NCBI GenBank assembly: GCA_964527205.1
Contig: CAZGQG010000006.1
Location: forward strand, 19,154 to 83,153
Direction: 5' to 3'
Origin: JARICQ01 sp964527205
Lineage (GTDB): Bacteria > Bacillota > Clostridia > Tissierellales > Tissierellaceae
Length of the DNA stretch: 64,000 bases
Positions 1 through 9,002 of the stretch are shown in pieces. The position numbers were made by a program, and so were the translations under genes. The notes beneath the pieces were generated by a model. That model did not search any database. It had not been told where the DNA came from and worked only from the letters and a program-made list of their open reading frames with translations. Numbering within the stretch: position 1 is the first letter of the stretch; each line of letters begins with the position of its first letter.

Positions 1-612
1 ATTAGCTGCATATATAACTGGCTTTGAACTAAGCAGATTAAAGCTTTTAAATATTTTTGACTCTTCTTCACTTAAATCTAAGACACGAAGGGATTTCCCC
101 TCTTCAAGAGAATCTAAGGCTCTTTTGATTAAATCTACTTCAGAAGCTAAAGAGGGGTCTGATTTAAGAGCTCTTTGACTTCTTTCCAGTCTTCTTTCTA
201 AAACTTCAATATCTGAAAGCATTAATTCATAGTTTATAGTTTCTATATCCCGTCTAGGATTAATATCTCCATCCACATGAACTACATCCGTATCTTCAAA
301 GCATCTAACTACATGAACTATAGCCTCTACTTCTCTTATGTGTGAAAGAAACTTATTTCCAAGTCCTTCTCCCTTGCTAGCTCCCTTTACAAGGCCAGCT
401 ATATCATAAAATTCAATGGCAGTTGGAAGTATTCTCTTTGAACCATGTACTTGAGCAAGTTGCTCTAATCTAGGGTCTGGTACAGATACTACCCCAACAT
501 TTGGCTCGATTGTACAAAAGGGGTAATTGGCAGATTCTGCTCCTGCCTGGGTTATTGCATTAAAAAGTGTACTCTTTCCTACATTTGGTAATCCTACTAT
601 TCCAAGTTTCAT
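1..612 (-). CDS. ychF: Redox-regulated ATPase/GTPase YchF (OLA1), C-terminus cut by window edge
   Basis: Cytosolic TRAFAC P-loop NTPase of the Obg/YchF family, known to bind ribosomes and often to prefer ATP. The reverse strand from 612 begins MKLGIVGLPNVGKST, the G1 loop that is near-diagnostic for YchF, followed by a G3-like DIAGLVKGAS and the GEGLGNKFLSHIREVDAI-like stretch. 204 codons are present with no stop; the family is about 365 residues, so the TGS domain and stop lie left of the window. AGAGAGG precedes the ATG. Nothing looks degraded. The identification rests on the motif string and is secure. Confidence 0.95.
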   Translation of the reverse strand, partial: MKLGIVGLPNVGKSTLFNAITQAGAESANYPFCTIEPNVGVVSVPDPRLEQLAQVHGSKRILPTAIEFYDIAGLVKGASKGEGLGNKFLSHIREVEAIVHVVRCFEDTDVVHVDGDINPRRDIETINYELMLSDIEVLERRLERSQRALKSDPSLASEVDLIKRALDSLEEGKSLRVLDLSEEESKIFKSFNLLSSKPVIYAAN

Positions 613-706
613 CTAAAAATCCTCTCTCTATATAAATATAATTTTTTTATTTTATCATGTCAAAAATAAATTATACCTCATATAGAGGATAAGTGCAATA
701 AAAATC

Positions 707-735
707 TTGGATAAAGCTCGTAAATATGATATAGT
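707..735 (+). promoter_or_regulatory. Candidate sigma-A promoter of the EamA gene
   Basis: TTGGAT (707-712), 17-bp spacer, TATAGT (730-735), leaving a short leader to the ATG at 773. It also shows that an upstream in-frame TTG at 707 lies in the -35 box and is not a start codon. Confidence 0.5.
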
Positions 736-772
736 ATCTTGGATACGAATACTAATAGAGAGGATAATTTCC

Positions 773-1723
773 ATGAATAAAGATAAAGTATTACCCATAC
801 TTGCAGCTATGACCTTTGCAATTATATTTGGATTTTCATTTATGTTTAGCAAGCTTGCTCTGGATATAATGAATCCTATTGAGCTTATATCCTTTAGATT
901 TATGCTTGCAGCCCTTACACTCTATGTATTGAAGCTCTTTAAGATTATAAAGATAGATTTAAAGGGAAAAAACATTAGGATACTTCTAAGCTTATCCTTA
1001 GCAGAACCGGTTGTGTATTTTATATTTGAAACCCTAGGCTTAAGCCTTACATCCTCTTCAGAGGCAGGACTTATGATTTCTTTGATTCCAGTTATAACAG
1101 TGGTATTTGGAGTTTTGTTTTTAAGGGAGCATATAAAACCTATTCAAATAATTTTTATCATCATGTCTGTAGGAGGAGTAGTTTTTATAAACCTAATGAA
1201 GGAAGGATTAAAATTATCAGGAAATTTCTTAGGAATTATATTCTTAACCATAGCTGTACTTGCATCTAGTTTTTACAATATAGGAACTAAAAGGGCCTCA
1301 GCATCCTTTAAGCCCATTGAGGTTACCTATGTAATGATGTGGGTTGGAGCCTTGGTATTTAATTTAATGAATATAATAATCCATATAAAAAATTCTACTA
1401 TGTCTACTTATTTCCAACCAATGATGAATAGACAAGCTATAATAGCCATACTATATCTTGGTATTTTATCATCTATTGTAGCCTTCTTTATGGTAAATTA
1501 CAGTATATCAAAAATGCCAGTGTCCCAATACGCTGTGTTTGGGAATCTAGTTACCCTGGTTTCAATTTTTGCAGGTGTATTTATATTAAAGGAAGATTTC
1601 TTTTGGTATCATATAGTAGGGTCAGTAGTAATACTTACAGGAGTATGGGGAACTGTATATTTTGGATCGAAAAATAGAATGCCTAAATGGATGGAAATTC
1701 TTGAGGGAAAAGGAGATATATAG
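773..1723 (+). CDS. DMT-superfamily EamA transporter
   Basis: Inner-membrane protein of the drug/metabolite transporter superfamily; substrate unknown, with amino-acid or metabolite export typical of relatives. The 316 residues form about ten hydrophobic helices in two EamA repeats. The first opens FGFSFMFSKLAL and contains PVVYFIFETLGL and SSSEAGLMISLIPV; the second contains ASSFYNIGTKR and PVSQYAVFGNLVTLVSI, the usual EamA signatures. The ATG at 773 is preferred over an in-frame TTG at 707 because GAGAGG sits just upstream of it and a promoter overlaps the TTG. The gene stands alone and its stop lies inside its own terminator hairpin. Confidence 0.88.
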   Translation: MNKDKVLPILAAMTFAIIFGFSFMFSKLALDIMNPIELISFRFMLAALTLYVLKLFKIIKIDLKGKNIRILLSLSLAEPVVYFIFETLGLSLTSSSEAGLMISLIPVITVVFGVLFLREHIKPIQIIFIIMSVGGVVFINLMKEGLKLSGNFLGIIFLTIAVLASSFYNIGTKRASASFKPIEVTYVMMWVGALVFNLMNIIIHIKNSTMSTYFQPMMNRQAIIAILYLGILSSIVAFFMVNYSISKMPVSQYAVFGNLVTLVSIFAGVFILKEDFFWYHIVGSVVILTGVWGTVYFGSKNRMPKWMEILEGKGDI

Positions 1724-1740
1724 GTCTCCTTTGTTTTTTT
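1711..1740 (+). terminator. Intrinsic terminator of the EamA gene
   Basis: AGGAGA (1711-1716) pairs with TCTCCT (1725-1730), followed by TTGTTTTTTT. The hairpin overlaps the stop codon. Confidence 0.6.
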
Positions 1741-1760
1741 ATAGAAGGATTTGATATAAT
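1731..1760 (+). promoter_or_regulatory. Candidate promoter of the TtcA-like gene
   Basis: A strong TATAAT at 1755-1760 has a weak TTGTTT (1731-1736) 18 bp upstream, inside the T-tract of the preceding terminator. The -10 is convincing, the -35 less so. Confidence 0.4.
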
Positions 1761-1793
1761 AAGACTGAAGAGAAGTTTAAATGGAGTGATTTT

Positions 1794-2612
1794 ATGAAAG
1801 AAGAAAAAGAGGATTTAAAAGATATAGAAAGAAGCATAATTAAGACCTATAGAAAACATATATGGGCAAAATTTATAAGGGCTATAAATCAATATGATCT
1901 AATCCAAAATGGAGACAAGATAGCTGTAGCCATCTCCGGTGGCAAGGACAGCCTGCTTCTAGCTAAGTTATTTCAAGAGCTGAGCAAGTACGGCAAGAAA
2001 AGTTTTGACTTAGAATTTATAGCAATGGATCCTGGATACAAGGATGATATTAGAAAAGTACTAGAAGAAAACTGTAGGTATCTAGGGATACCAGTTCACA
2101 TATACCAGGCCAATATCTTTGATGTGGCAGATGAGATTGCAGGAAAATATCCCTGCTTTATGTGTGCAAGAATGAGAAGGGGTTCCCTATATGCAAAGGC
2201 AGAGGAGCTTGGTTGTAACAAATTAGCCCTGGGACATCATTTTGACGATGTAATTGAAACCACTATGCTAAATATACTTTGCTCTGCAAATTTTAAAACC
2301 ATGATGCCAAAATTAAAGGCAGACAACTTTCAAGATATGGAGATAATAAGACCTATGTATCTAATAGAGGAAAAGTATATTGAGAGATGGATTAAAAGAA
2401 GCGGAGTGGGGGCCATAGACTGCGCCTGCACAGTGGCGGCTGAGAAGACAGGAAATAAGAGATTTGAGATTAAGGAGCTAATTGAAGAGCTGGGAGATAG
2501 TTTTCATAATGTTAAGATGTCAATATTTAGATCAGCTCAAAATGTCAACCTAGACGCAGTAATAGAATGGGAAAAAGATGGGGAAAGACATTCTTTTTTA
2601 GATGAGTATTAA
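1794..2612 (+). CDS. TtcA-family PP-loop tRNA 2-thiolation ATPase
   Basis: Member of the TtcA/TtuA group, which adenylates tRNA and inserts sulfur using an oxygen-sensitive Fe-S cluster. The PP-loop SGGKDS is at residues 48-53. The paired cysteines of the cluster motif are C121 and C124 (PCFMC), and a third candidate ligand lies in DCAC (C210 or C212), close to the third cysteine position of TtcA. LGHHFDDVIET near 146-156 is a conserved family block. Length is 272 residues. GGAGTG precedes the ATG. It is followed at 47 bp by the helicase gene, so the two may be cotranscribed. Whether the target is C32 or a TtuA-type position cannot be decided from sequence. Confidence 0.85.
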   Translation: MKEEKEDLKDIERSIIKTYRKHIWAKFIRAINQYDLIQNGDKIAVAISGGKDSLLLAKLFQELSKYGKKSFDLEFIAMDPGYKDDIRKVLEENCRYLGIPVHIYQANIFDVADEIAGKYPCFMCARMRRGSLYAKAEELGCNKLALGHHFDDVIETTMLNILCSANFKTMMPKLKADNFQDMEIIRPMYLIEEKYIERWIKRSGVGAIDCACTVAAEKTGNKRFEIKELIEELGDSFHNVKMSIFRSAQNVNLDAVIEWEKDGERHSFLDEY

Positions 2613-2659
2613 TTAGAAGGATTATACGAGTAGAAAACAATTAGATAGGATGTGAATAC

Positions 2660-3919
2660 ATGTTAAATTTTAAAGATTTAGGAATAGATCAAGGTCTAGT
2701 AGAAATTTTAAAGAGAACTGGAATAATAAATCCAACCCCTGTTCAAGAAAAATCCATAGGAGAAATCCTCTCAGGAAGAGATGTGGTAGCTCAGGCTCAA
2801 ACAGGAACTGGAAAGACCCTGGCATTTTTACTGCCAATGGTTCAAAATATAAATGTAGACAAGATGGATATTCAAGGACTTATTATTACTCCAACCAGGG
2901 AACTAGCCCTACAAATAACCAATGAAGCTAAGAAACTTGCAAAGTATAATGACATGAAAATATTAGCAGTATATGGTGGACAGGATGTAGAAGCACAGAT
3001 TAGAAAGCTAAAAAATGGTGTACACTTAGTAATTGCAACACCAGGAAGATTACTTGATCATATAAGAAGAGGAAATTTAGATCTGGGAAAACTCAACAAT
3101 CTTGTCCTAGACGAAGCAGATGAAATGCTTAGAATGGGCTTTTTACAAGATGTTGAAAAGATTATTACAGGAACTCCTAAGACTAGACAGACCATGTTAT
3201 TTTCTGCAACCATACCCAATGAGGTGAGGAGTCTTAGCAAAAGATTTATGAAGAATCCACTGCAAATAGAGATTCAGGCAAAGAATATAACCCTAGATGA
3301 AATTGAAGAAATTGAAATAGAAACAACAGATAGGAGAAAGCTAGACAATTTATCTACCTTAATTGATGAGTACAGGCCTTACCTAGCCATAGTATTTTGC
3401 CGTACCAAGAGAAGGGTCAAGGAATTAAATAGAGAATTACTCTATAGGGGCTATAACTCTGATGAACTCCATGGAGACTTAAGCCAGGCGAAAAGAGAAA
3501 GGGTTATAAGATCCTTTAGGGAAGCCAAACTTCAAATCCTAGTAGCTACAGATATAGTAGCTAGGGGTATAGATATTGATGGTGTCACCCATGTATTTAA
3601 CTATGATATACCAGATAGTGTAGATAGTTATATTCATAGGATAGGTAGGACAGGTAGGATAGGAAAAGATGGAATGGCCATTACCTTTGTTACAGAAAGA
3701 GATAGGGAAGAATTTGCCCTTATTAAGAGAAAGCTTAAGGCAGATATTGACAGTATGGAATTAGAAAGAAAAACACTTAGACCTAGATCAAAGGATGGTA
3801 AAAAGCCAGAGAAAAGGGATAAAAAGCCAAGAAAGCATTCCAATGAAAAGAGAAAAAATGATAGAAGTAGATTTAAGAGCAAGGGCAAGGCAACTAAGAA
3901 AAGAGGAAGAAGGAAATAA
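2660..3919 (+). CDS. DEAD-box ATP-dependent RNA helicase (CshA-like)
   Basis: Cytosolic RNA helicase for RNA remodelling, ribosome assembly or decay. The motifs are in order: Q motif (NPTPVQ), Walker A AQTGTGKT (46-53), PTREL (78-82), TPGR (127-130), DEAD (151-154), SAT (182-184), VATDIVARGIDI (about 295-306) and HRIGRTGR (326-333). The C-terminal 45 residues are a strongly basic, disordered K/R-rich tail typical of RNA-binding extensions in CshA-type helicases. 419 residues is normal. The stop is only 4 bp before the next ATG, so it is probably cotranscribed with the membrane protein gene downstream. Confidence 0.95.
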   Translation: MLNFKDLGIDQGLVEILKRTGIINPTPVQEKSIGEILSGRDVVAQAQTGTGKTLAFLLPMVQNINVDKMDIQGLIITPTRELALQITNEAKKLAKYNDMKILAVYGGQDVEAQIRKLKNGVHLVIATPGRLLDHIRRGNLDLGKLNNLVLDEADEMLRMGFLQDVEKIITGTPKTRQTMLFSATIPNEVRSLSKRFMKNPLQIEIQAKNITLDEIEEIEIETTDRRKLDNLSTLIDEYRPYLAIVFCRTKRRVKELNRELLYRGYNSDELHGDLSQAKRERVIRSFREAKLQILVATDIVARGIDIDGVTHVFNYDIPDSVDSYIHRIGRTGRIGKDGMAITFVTERDREEFALIKRKLKADIDSMELERKTLRPRSKDGKKPEKRDKKPRKHSNEKRKNDRSRFKSKGKATKKRGRRK

Positions 3920-3923
3920 ATCA

Positions 3924-4592
3924 ATGAAATATAATCTAAAGAAAACCCCAAGGCTGTTTTTAGGTTTCTTTCTCTGTGCTACAGGTATGGTTATGACCAT
4001 AAATGCCAATTTAGGCTTGGCCCCCTGGGATGTATTGCATCAGGGGATGTCAAAATTAATAGGAATAACCATGGGCATGGCAAATATCATGCTGGGGCTT
4101 ATAATCCTAGCATTAAATGCCTTGTTTGGAGAAAAGATAGGTATAGGAACAATCTTAAATATAATCTTTATAGGTATATTTATTGATTTTCTTATGCTCA
4201 ATAATTTAATTCCCATATTCAATAGTTTTCTTCCCAGTTTTATTATGATGCTCCTAGGTATGTTAGTTTTTTCCTATGGATGCTTTTTCTACATAGGTAC
4301 AGGATGGGGTGCAGGACCTAGAGATGGTCTCATGGTTGCCTTGACAAAAAGAACTGGCAAATCAGTGAGGCTTGTTAAAAGTTCCCTTGAAATCTTAGTT
4401 GTTCTAGTAGGATATCTTCTTGGAGGTAGTGTAGGACTAGGTACAGTTGTATTATCTCTTGGAGGAGGATATGTTTTGCAGTTTGCCTTTAAAACTGTAA
4501 ACTTTGATGTAACTGGATTAGAACAAAGATATTTAAGTGATGATATAGGTGATTTAATAGAAAATAGAAATATGAAGAAAGATAAAAAATAG
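3924..4592 (+). CDS. YczE/YyaS-type integral membrane protein
   Basis: 222-residue polytopic protein with five to six hydrophobic helices. FFLCATGMVMTINANLGLAPWDVLHQG and GCFFYIGTGWGAGPRDGLMVAL are the characteristic blocks of the YczE family (related to YitT proteins), whose biochemical function is not established. The open frame extends upstream through the helicase tail, but the ATG at 3924 follows a good AGAAGG and falls just after the helicase stop, so it is chosen. The stop codon lies in a bidirectional terminator shared with the convergent metallo-hydrolase gene. Confidence 0.82.
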   Translation: MKYNLKKTPRLFLGFFLCATGMVMTINANLGLAPWDVLHQGMSKLIGITMGMANIMLGLIILALNALFGEKIGIGTILNIIFIGIFIDFLMLNNLIPIFNSFLPSFIMMLLGMLVFSYGCFFYIGTGWGAGPRDGLMVALTKRTGKSVRLVKSSLEILVVLVGYLLGGSVGLGTVVLSLGGGYVLQFAFKTVNFDVTGLEQRYLSDDIGDLIENRNMKKDKK

Positions 4593-4615
4593 GATAGCTT
4601 AGCTATCCTATTTTT
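4585..4615. terminator. Bidirectional terminator between convergent genes
   Basis: Near-perfect inverted repeat with AGGATAG/CTATCCT at its core, flanked by A5 on the left and T5 on the right. It overlaps the stop codons of both flanking genes. Confidence 0.85.
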
Positions 4616-5303
4616 ATATCTCAAGTTCAAAAACTTGTCCTTCTTCTCTTATATCCACAATCTCAGTCTTTATATCTCCAGTCTTGTTGATTAAATCCTT
4701 GGAAGTATGGAACTTATCCCCAAAATGCATAGGGACTAAGACCTTAGGTGTGAACTCTTTTATAAGCCACTCTCCTGCAAGGCTAAATCCCTGGCCTAGC
4801 CTTGGGTCTACTGGGATAAAGACTAAATCTATATGATTATGAATTCTTTTTATCTTATCTATTTCTTCCTTAAATTGGAATTCTTCATCTTTTTGGGTTT
4901 CCTTGCTGTCGTTTTCCCAGTGCCACCAATTTAAATCCCCTGCAAAGAAAATATTTTTCCCCTTATAATTAATTACAAAGGAAAGACCTAAATCAGTAGA
5001 TCCAAAGCTATTAATCTCTAAGTCTCCTATATTTATAGTTTGGTAAGGGTCCATTACAGTCATATTATCTATCTGTGGTAGATTCTCTATATCCGAGCTT
5101 ACTACATAATGGATATCCCCTATGGATTCATTCCACTGAAATATTTCCTCACTATAGTGATCCTCATGTCCATGACTTACAAATACTATGGTTTTTTTAT
5201 CTTTTAAGGATATTTCTCCCCTATAATAATCAAAGACCATAAGCAAATCCTCAGTCTCCAGCAAAAAACCACTGTGGTAGATATGTTTAATTTTTATCTT
5301 CAT
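4614..5303 (-). CDS. MBL-fold metal-dependent hydrolase
   Basis: 229-residue metallo-beta-lactamase-fold protein. VSHGHEDH near residues 43-50 is the HxHxDH metal motif, AGDLNWWHW around 120 supplies the next ligand, and PMHFGD near 193 the final histidine. It resembles UlaG-like/UPF0173-type hydrolases; the substrate cannot be named. The ATG follows AAAGGAATTGATATA and is 4 bp after the histidine kinase stop, so it is the third gene of a response regulator-kinase-hydrolase operon. This context suggests a role in whatever the two-component system senses. Confidence 0.85.
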   Translation of the reverse strand: MKIKIKHIYHSGFLLETEDLLMVFDYYRGEISLKDKKTIVFVSHGHEDHYSEEIFQWNESIGDIHYVVSSDIENLPQIDNMTVMDPYQTINIGDLEINSFGSTDLGLSFVINYKGKNIFFAGDLNWWHWENDSKETQKDEEFQFKEEIDKIKRIHNHIDLVFIPVDPRLGQGFSLAGEWLIKEFTPKVLVPMHFGDKFHTSKDLINKTGDIKTEIVDIREEGQVFELEI

Positions 5304-5307
5304 TATA

Positions 5308-6690
5308 TCAATTCCTTTCAGCTATTCTAGGTATCTCTATATAGAATGATACCCCTTTATCCTGATTTATAGCATAAATACTAGAATCATGATTGTCTGT
5401 TATCTTCTTTACTATGGCAAGGCCTAGGCCAAATTCACCCCTATAACCCTTGTTGAACTGATCAAAGAGCCTATCTAAAATATCATCTTCAATGGGAGGG
5501 CCATCATTGTAGATAGAGAGCCTAATAGATGCTTCTTTTTTTAGGGAAATTTTTATTGTGTTTTCTGCGTAGCGCAGGCTATTGTCAATTAAATTTTCAA
5601 GGAGAATTTTCCACTGTTCCTTATCCCCGTGGATAGAAATATCTTCTATATTTAGGTCTATATTTAAATCCGGATTTAAGTTGCCCTGGGGGACCTTATA
5701 TAGGGAAAACCTTTCCAAGGTATCTAGGATTAAATCCTCTAGGGAAAAAGTCTCCTTATCTAGATTCTGGCTTGACATATAGTCAAGTTTATTGAGATAG
5801 AGAATGTTTTTTATCTTCTTTTCCAGTCTCTCAGCCTCAGAATCAATGGTGTCAACTGAAGAGATTAGATCACCCTTTGGATATATGCCATCCCTTATGG
5901 ATTCTGCAAAACTTCTTATTACCATAACCGGGGTCTTAAGCTCATGGGAAATATGCTGGAGAAAATTCCTCTCAGCTTCATCCTGCCTAATAAGCTGGAG
6001 CCTTAGGTTTTCTACTGAAGCACCAAGCTTTCCTATTTCATCATTTCTATTTAAGTTAACAGCTTCTGTCCAGTTATTTCTAGATAGTTTTTCCACCCTT
6101 TTTTCCAAATCAACCAGAGGCTTGGAAATATATCTGGAAAGCACAGTGGCAGGTATAAAGGAAAAAAGAAGGAGCAGTATGACAACTATGAACAATCTTT
6201 TAAAGAGGGTATTAACCAAGTCCTCCCTATAGGAATCACTCATATAGGATATTAAAAATGAATCCTTACCTAGGAGATTGGCCTTGGAAATTACATAAAA
6301 GACCTTCTCATCCTCAATGCTTGAACTGTACTCCTCTCTAGGACTTTCCTGTGCATTAGCCTGGTTTTGAACTCTTTCCAGGAAGGAGAAATTCAAGGAG
6401 CTATTGACTATAAATTTATTGTCATAGAGCATAAAGTGATTTACAGTCCTTATATCCTCAAGGCTAGTATCATCATCCCTAAAGAAATCAGGACCTATAT
6501 AATCTCTGTAAATATCCCCTTCAAGTTGACTAAATACCATGCTTTGAGCAGACTCTATGGTCCTGTAGATCTCCTTTGTAAAAAAAGATCTAAGGGTAGA
6601 GGGAAGTATGAAGGTCAGGAGTACGGAGATAGACAGCGTAATTAGGGCAATTATTATCCATATCTGCATCCATAGGGGTTTATTTTTCAT
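5308..6690 (-). CDS. Membrane sensor histidine kinase (HisKA/HATPase_c)
   Basis: 460 residues: N-terminal helix (about 11-31), extracytoplasmic sensor of about 130 residues, second helix near 165-185, HAMP segment (YISKPLVDLEKRVEKLS), then the dimerisation domain HISHELKTP with the phosphoacceptor at H249. The ATP-binding domain has an N-box (LLENLIDNSLRYA), a G1-like YNDGPPI and GLGLAIVKK. The start overlaps the response regulator by 11 bp, so they are a cognate pair. It resembles envelope-stress kinases; the ligand is unknown. Confidence 0.95.
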   Translation of the reverse strand: MKNKPLWMQIWIIIALITLSISVLLTFILPSTLRSFFTKEIYRTIESAQSMVFSQLEGDIYRDYIGPDFFRDDDTSLEDIRTVNHFMLYDNKFIVNSSLNFSFLERVQNQANAQESPREEYSSSIEDEKVFYVISKANLLGKDSFLISYMSDSYREDLVNTLFKRLFIVVILLLLFSFIPATVLSRYISKPLVDLEKRVEKLSRNNWTEAVNLNRNDEIGKLGASVENLRLQLIRQDEAERNFLQHISHELKTPVMVIRSFAESIRDGIYPKGDLISSVDTIDSEAERLEKKIKNILYLNKLDYMSSQNLDKETFSLEDLILDTLERFSLYKVPQGNLNPDLNIDLNIEDISIHGDKEQWKILLENLIDNSLRYAENTIKISLKKEASIRLSIYNDGPPIEDDILDRLFDQFNKGYRGEFGLGLAIVKKITDNHDSSIYAINQDKGVSFYIEIPRIAERN

Positions 6691-7345
6691 CTCCTACCAC
6701 CCTATATCCATAGCCATATATGGTCTCTATATTGAGCTTGGGAACTTTTTTTCTCAGTCTTCTTATTAAATCATCTACTACTCTATCAGAGCCAAAGTAA
6801 TCATCTCCCCAAATATGAAAGAGTATTTGTTCTCGGGACAGGGCTATCCTCTTATTCTTTGAGAAATAAACAAGAAGTTCGTATTCCTTGGATGTAAGAT
6901 CAATTATCTTATTATTAAAATGGACCTGCCTACTGGACTCATTGATAAGATAAGGGCCTAGCTTAGAGCTCTTCATATTTGCCCCCTGCCTATCTAAGAT
7001 ATTCTTAACCCTAATTACCAATTCCCTAGGTAAAAATGGCTTGGGCAGGTAATCATCGCTGCCAAGTTCAAGACCAAGGACCCTATCTATATCCTGGTCT
7101 CTAGCAGAAATAAATATTACAGGAATATGAGGGGAAAACTCCTTGATTTCCCTAATAAGTTGATACCCATCTATATCTGGAAGCATAATATCAAGGATCC
7201 AAAGATCTGGGGACTTACTTATATTTTCCCTAGCATCCAGTCCCCTTAAAAAGGACTTAACACGGAAACCCTCATTTTCCAGATAGGACTTTAAAATAAT
7301 ATTTAAGTTTTTATCATCTTCAACCAAATAAATCATATAAGACAT
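6680..7345 (-). CDS. OmpR/PhoB-family response regulator
   Basis: 221-residue DNA-binding regulator. The receiver has the acidic pair at D10/D11, phosphoacceptor D52 in LWILDIMLPDIDG and KPF around 102. The winged-helix domain contains LTSKEYELLVYF and the recognition segment VVDDLIRRLRKKV, ending IETIYGYGYR. GAGGTGATCCT precedes the ATG. It is the first gene of a three-gene operon with the kinase and the MBL hydrolase. No operator was identified. Confidence 0.95.
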   Translation of the reverse strand: MSYMIYLVEDDKNLNIILKSYLENEGFRVKSFLRGLDARENISKSPDLWILDIMLPDIDGYQLIREIKEFSPHIPVIFISARDQDIDRVLGLELGSDDYLPKPFLPRELVIRVKNILDRQGANMKSSKLGPYLINESSRQVHFNNKIIDLTSKEYELLVYFSKNKRIALSREQILFHIWGDDYFGSDRVVDDLIRRLRKKVPKLNIETIYGYGYRVVGDEK

Positions 7346-7501
7346 AGGATCACCTCAATTGTATTTAATATATATATTATAACAAAAAAACCATGAAAAC
7401 TACTAATCACACAGGAAAAACATACTTATAACATAATATTCTTAGGATCTTTGGGTAAAATGTATATAGAAGTCAAGAGATTAATTGAAGGAGTGATATA
7501 T

Positions 7502-8815
7502 ATGGATGATAAAAACAAATTTAATGAAGAAGAAAGGGACAGGGAAGAGGATCTTCTAAGAGATGAGGAAAGAAATATCTATGATGAGGATTCAAGTCCT
7601 GAATTGGAAGGGACTGAGTATGAACTGGAAGAGGAGAGCTTCTCAAAAGAAGATATAGAAAGGGAAGAATACTTAACACAAAGAGAATATAGGGAGGACC
7701 AAAAGAAGAGGAGATTTAGAGGATCAGCCCTTTCCTATATAGCCCTTGCCTTGGTAGCGGCACTAATAGGAGGCTTGGCTTCTCCTTATTTAGGAGCCAA
7801 ACTCTATGGAGAATTACTTCCATATCCAGAGAGCAATCAATATATAACAGAACAAGTAGTAATAAATCCTCAGGAAGAATTTACAACAGTGTCCGCTGTT
7901 GTTAATAAGTCTATGAGCTCCGTGGTAGGAATTACTACTATAGAAGAAATACAACAATTTTGGTTCCTCCCCCAGGAAGTAGAAGGAGTTGGAACTGGAG
8001 TTATAGTAGATAGCAATGGCTATATACTTACCAACTCCCATGTAGTTAGGGATGGTAATGCCAAGTCTATCCATGTTTTATTTGAAAATGGAGAAAAACA
8101 AGAGGCCAAGCTCTTGTGGAATGAACCTGAATTAGATCTTGCCATAGTAAAGGTTGATAAAACAGGCTTGCAGGCAGCTGACCTGGGAGATTCAGATGAC
8201 TTGTCCGTAGGAGAGCTAGCAGTAGCCATAGGAAATCCTTTAGGCTTAGAGTTTCAAAGAAGTGTTACCTCAGGGATAATATCTGGTCTTAATAGATCAA
8301 TTCAAATAAGCCAAAACTCTGTAATAGACAATCTTATTCAAACTGATGCCTCTATAAACAATGGAAATAGCGGTGGACCCCTCTTAAATAACAAGGGAGA
8401 GATAATAGGCATAAATACTGCAAAGATAAAGACAGCAGAGGGACTAGGTTTTGCCATACCAATCAATGAGGCAAAGCTTATAATAGAAGAAGTAATTGAA
8501 AAGGGTAATTTTGAATCAGTCTACCTTGGCATATCTGGAGTAACAGTGGACAAGTATGAAGAAACCCTGGGAGTGGAAATAGAAGCAGAAAAAGGTATCA
8601 TACTGGTTCAAATCTATAAGGATACTCCAGCACACAAGGCTGGCCTTATAAATGGGGATGTTTTAGTAAAACTAGACGATACAGAACTAGATGATATGCT
8701 TAAACTTAAAAAAGCTCTTTACAGATACAAAAAGGGAGATAAGGCAAAGCTTACTATAATAAGAAATGGAGAAGAAAAAGAGATAGAAGTAGATTTCTTT
8801 GATGTAAATAGATAG
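7502..8815 (+). CDS. HtrA/DegP-like membrane-anchored serine protease (S1C)
   Basis: 437-residue envelope protease. Residues 1-72 are a very acidic cytoplasmic segment, 75-96 a single transmembrane helix, about 130-330 a trypsin-like domain and about 345-435 a PDZ domain. The catalytic triad is visible: H180 in TNSHVV, D212 in LDLAIVK, S290 in NNGNSGGPL. It would degrade or refold damaged proteins outside the membrane. The ATG at 7502 with AAGGAG upstream is preferred to an in-frame TTG at 7451 that has no ribosome site. It is divergent from the adjacent two-component operon, as often seen for HtrA regulated by such systems; that link is inference. Confidence 0.93.
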   Translation: MDDKNKFNEEERDREEDLLRDEERNIYDEDSSPELEGTEYELEEESFSKEDIEREEYLTQREYREDQKKRRFRGSALSYIALALVAALIGGLASPYLGAKLYGELLPYPESNQYITEQVVINPQEEFTTVSAVVNKSMSSVVGITTIEEIQQFWFLPQEVEGVGTGVIVDSNGYILTNSHVVRDGNAKSIHVLFENGEKQEAKLLWNEPELDLAIVKVDKTGLQAADLGDSDDLSVGELAVAIGNPLGLEFQRSVTSGIISGLNRSIQISQNSVIDNLIQTDASINNGNSGGPLLNNKGEIIGINTAKIKTAEGLGFAIPINEAKLIIEEVIEKGNFESVYLGISGVTVDKYEETLGVEIEAEKGIILVQIYKDTPAHKAGLINGDVLVKLDDTELDDMLKLKKALYRYKKGDKAKLTIIRNGEEKEIEVDFFDVNR

Positions 8816-8845
8816 GTTTTTAATAAAAATATAGGAGAATTCCAG

Positions 8846-8886
8846 GACCATAGAAAGAAGGAAAAATTTTCTATGGTCTTTTTTTA
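8846..8886 (+). terminator. Intrinsic terminator after htrA
   Basis: GACCATAGAAA (8846-8856) pairs with TTTCTATGGTC (8868-8878), followed by T8. Confidence 0.85.
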
Positions 8887-8941
8887 AGTTTAATAGTGTA
8901 GGGGTACAATGGATACAGTTTGTAAATAATGCTAAAGTGTA

Positions 8942-8970
8942 TTGCAACTTAGGTAAAAATGATGTATTAT
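8942..8970 (+). promoter_or_regulatory. Candidate promoter of the phnDCE-type operon
   Basis: TTGCAA (8942-8947), 17-bp spacer, TATTAT (8965-8970); an overlapping TATAAT at 8968 is an alternative -10. Confidence 0.5.
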
Positions 8971-9002
8971 AATTGTAAAGACAATAAATGGAGGTCATAA
9001 AA

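Noticed and set aside
707..772. TTG at 707 as start of the EamA gene
   Set aside because: It lies in a TTGGAT-17-TATAGT promoter and lacks a ribosome site; the ATG at 773 has GAGAGG.
3795..3923. Upstream in-frame extension of the YczE-like gene
   Set aside because: It overlaps the helicase tail in another frame, codes for basic low-complexity residues and has no ribosome site.
5582..6645. Several plus-strand open frames inside the sensor kinase gene
   Set aside because: They are mirror frames of a well-supported minus-strand gene with intact kinase motifs and have no ribosome sites.
8887..9002. Possible riboswitch upstream of the phnDCE-type operon
   Set aside because: The leader after the predicted start is under 40 bases, too short for a structured aptamer.
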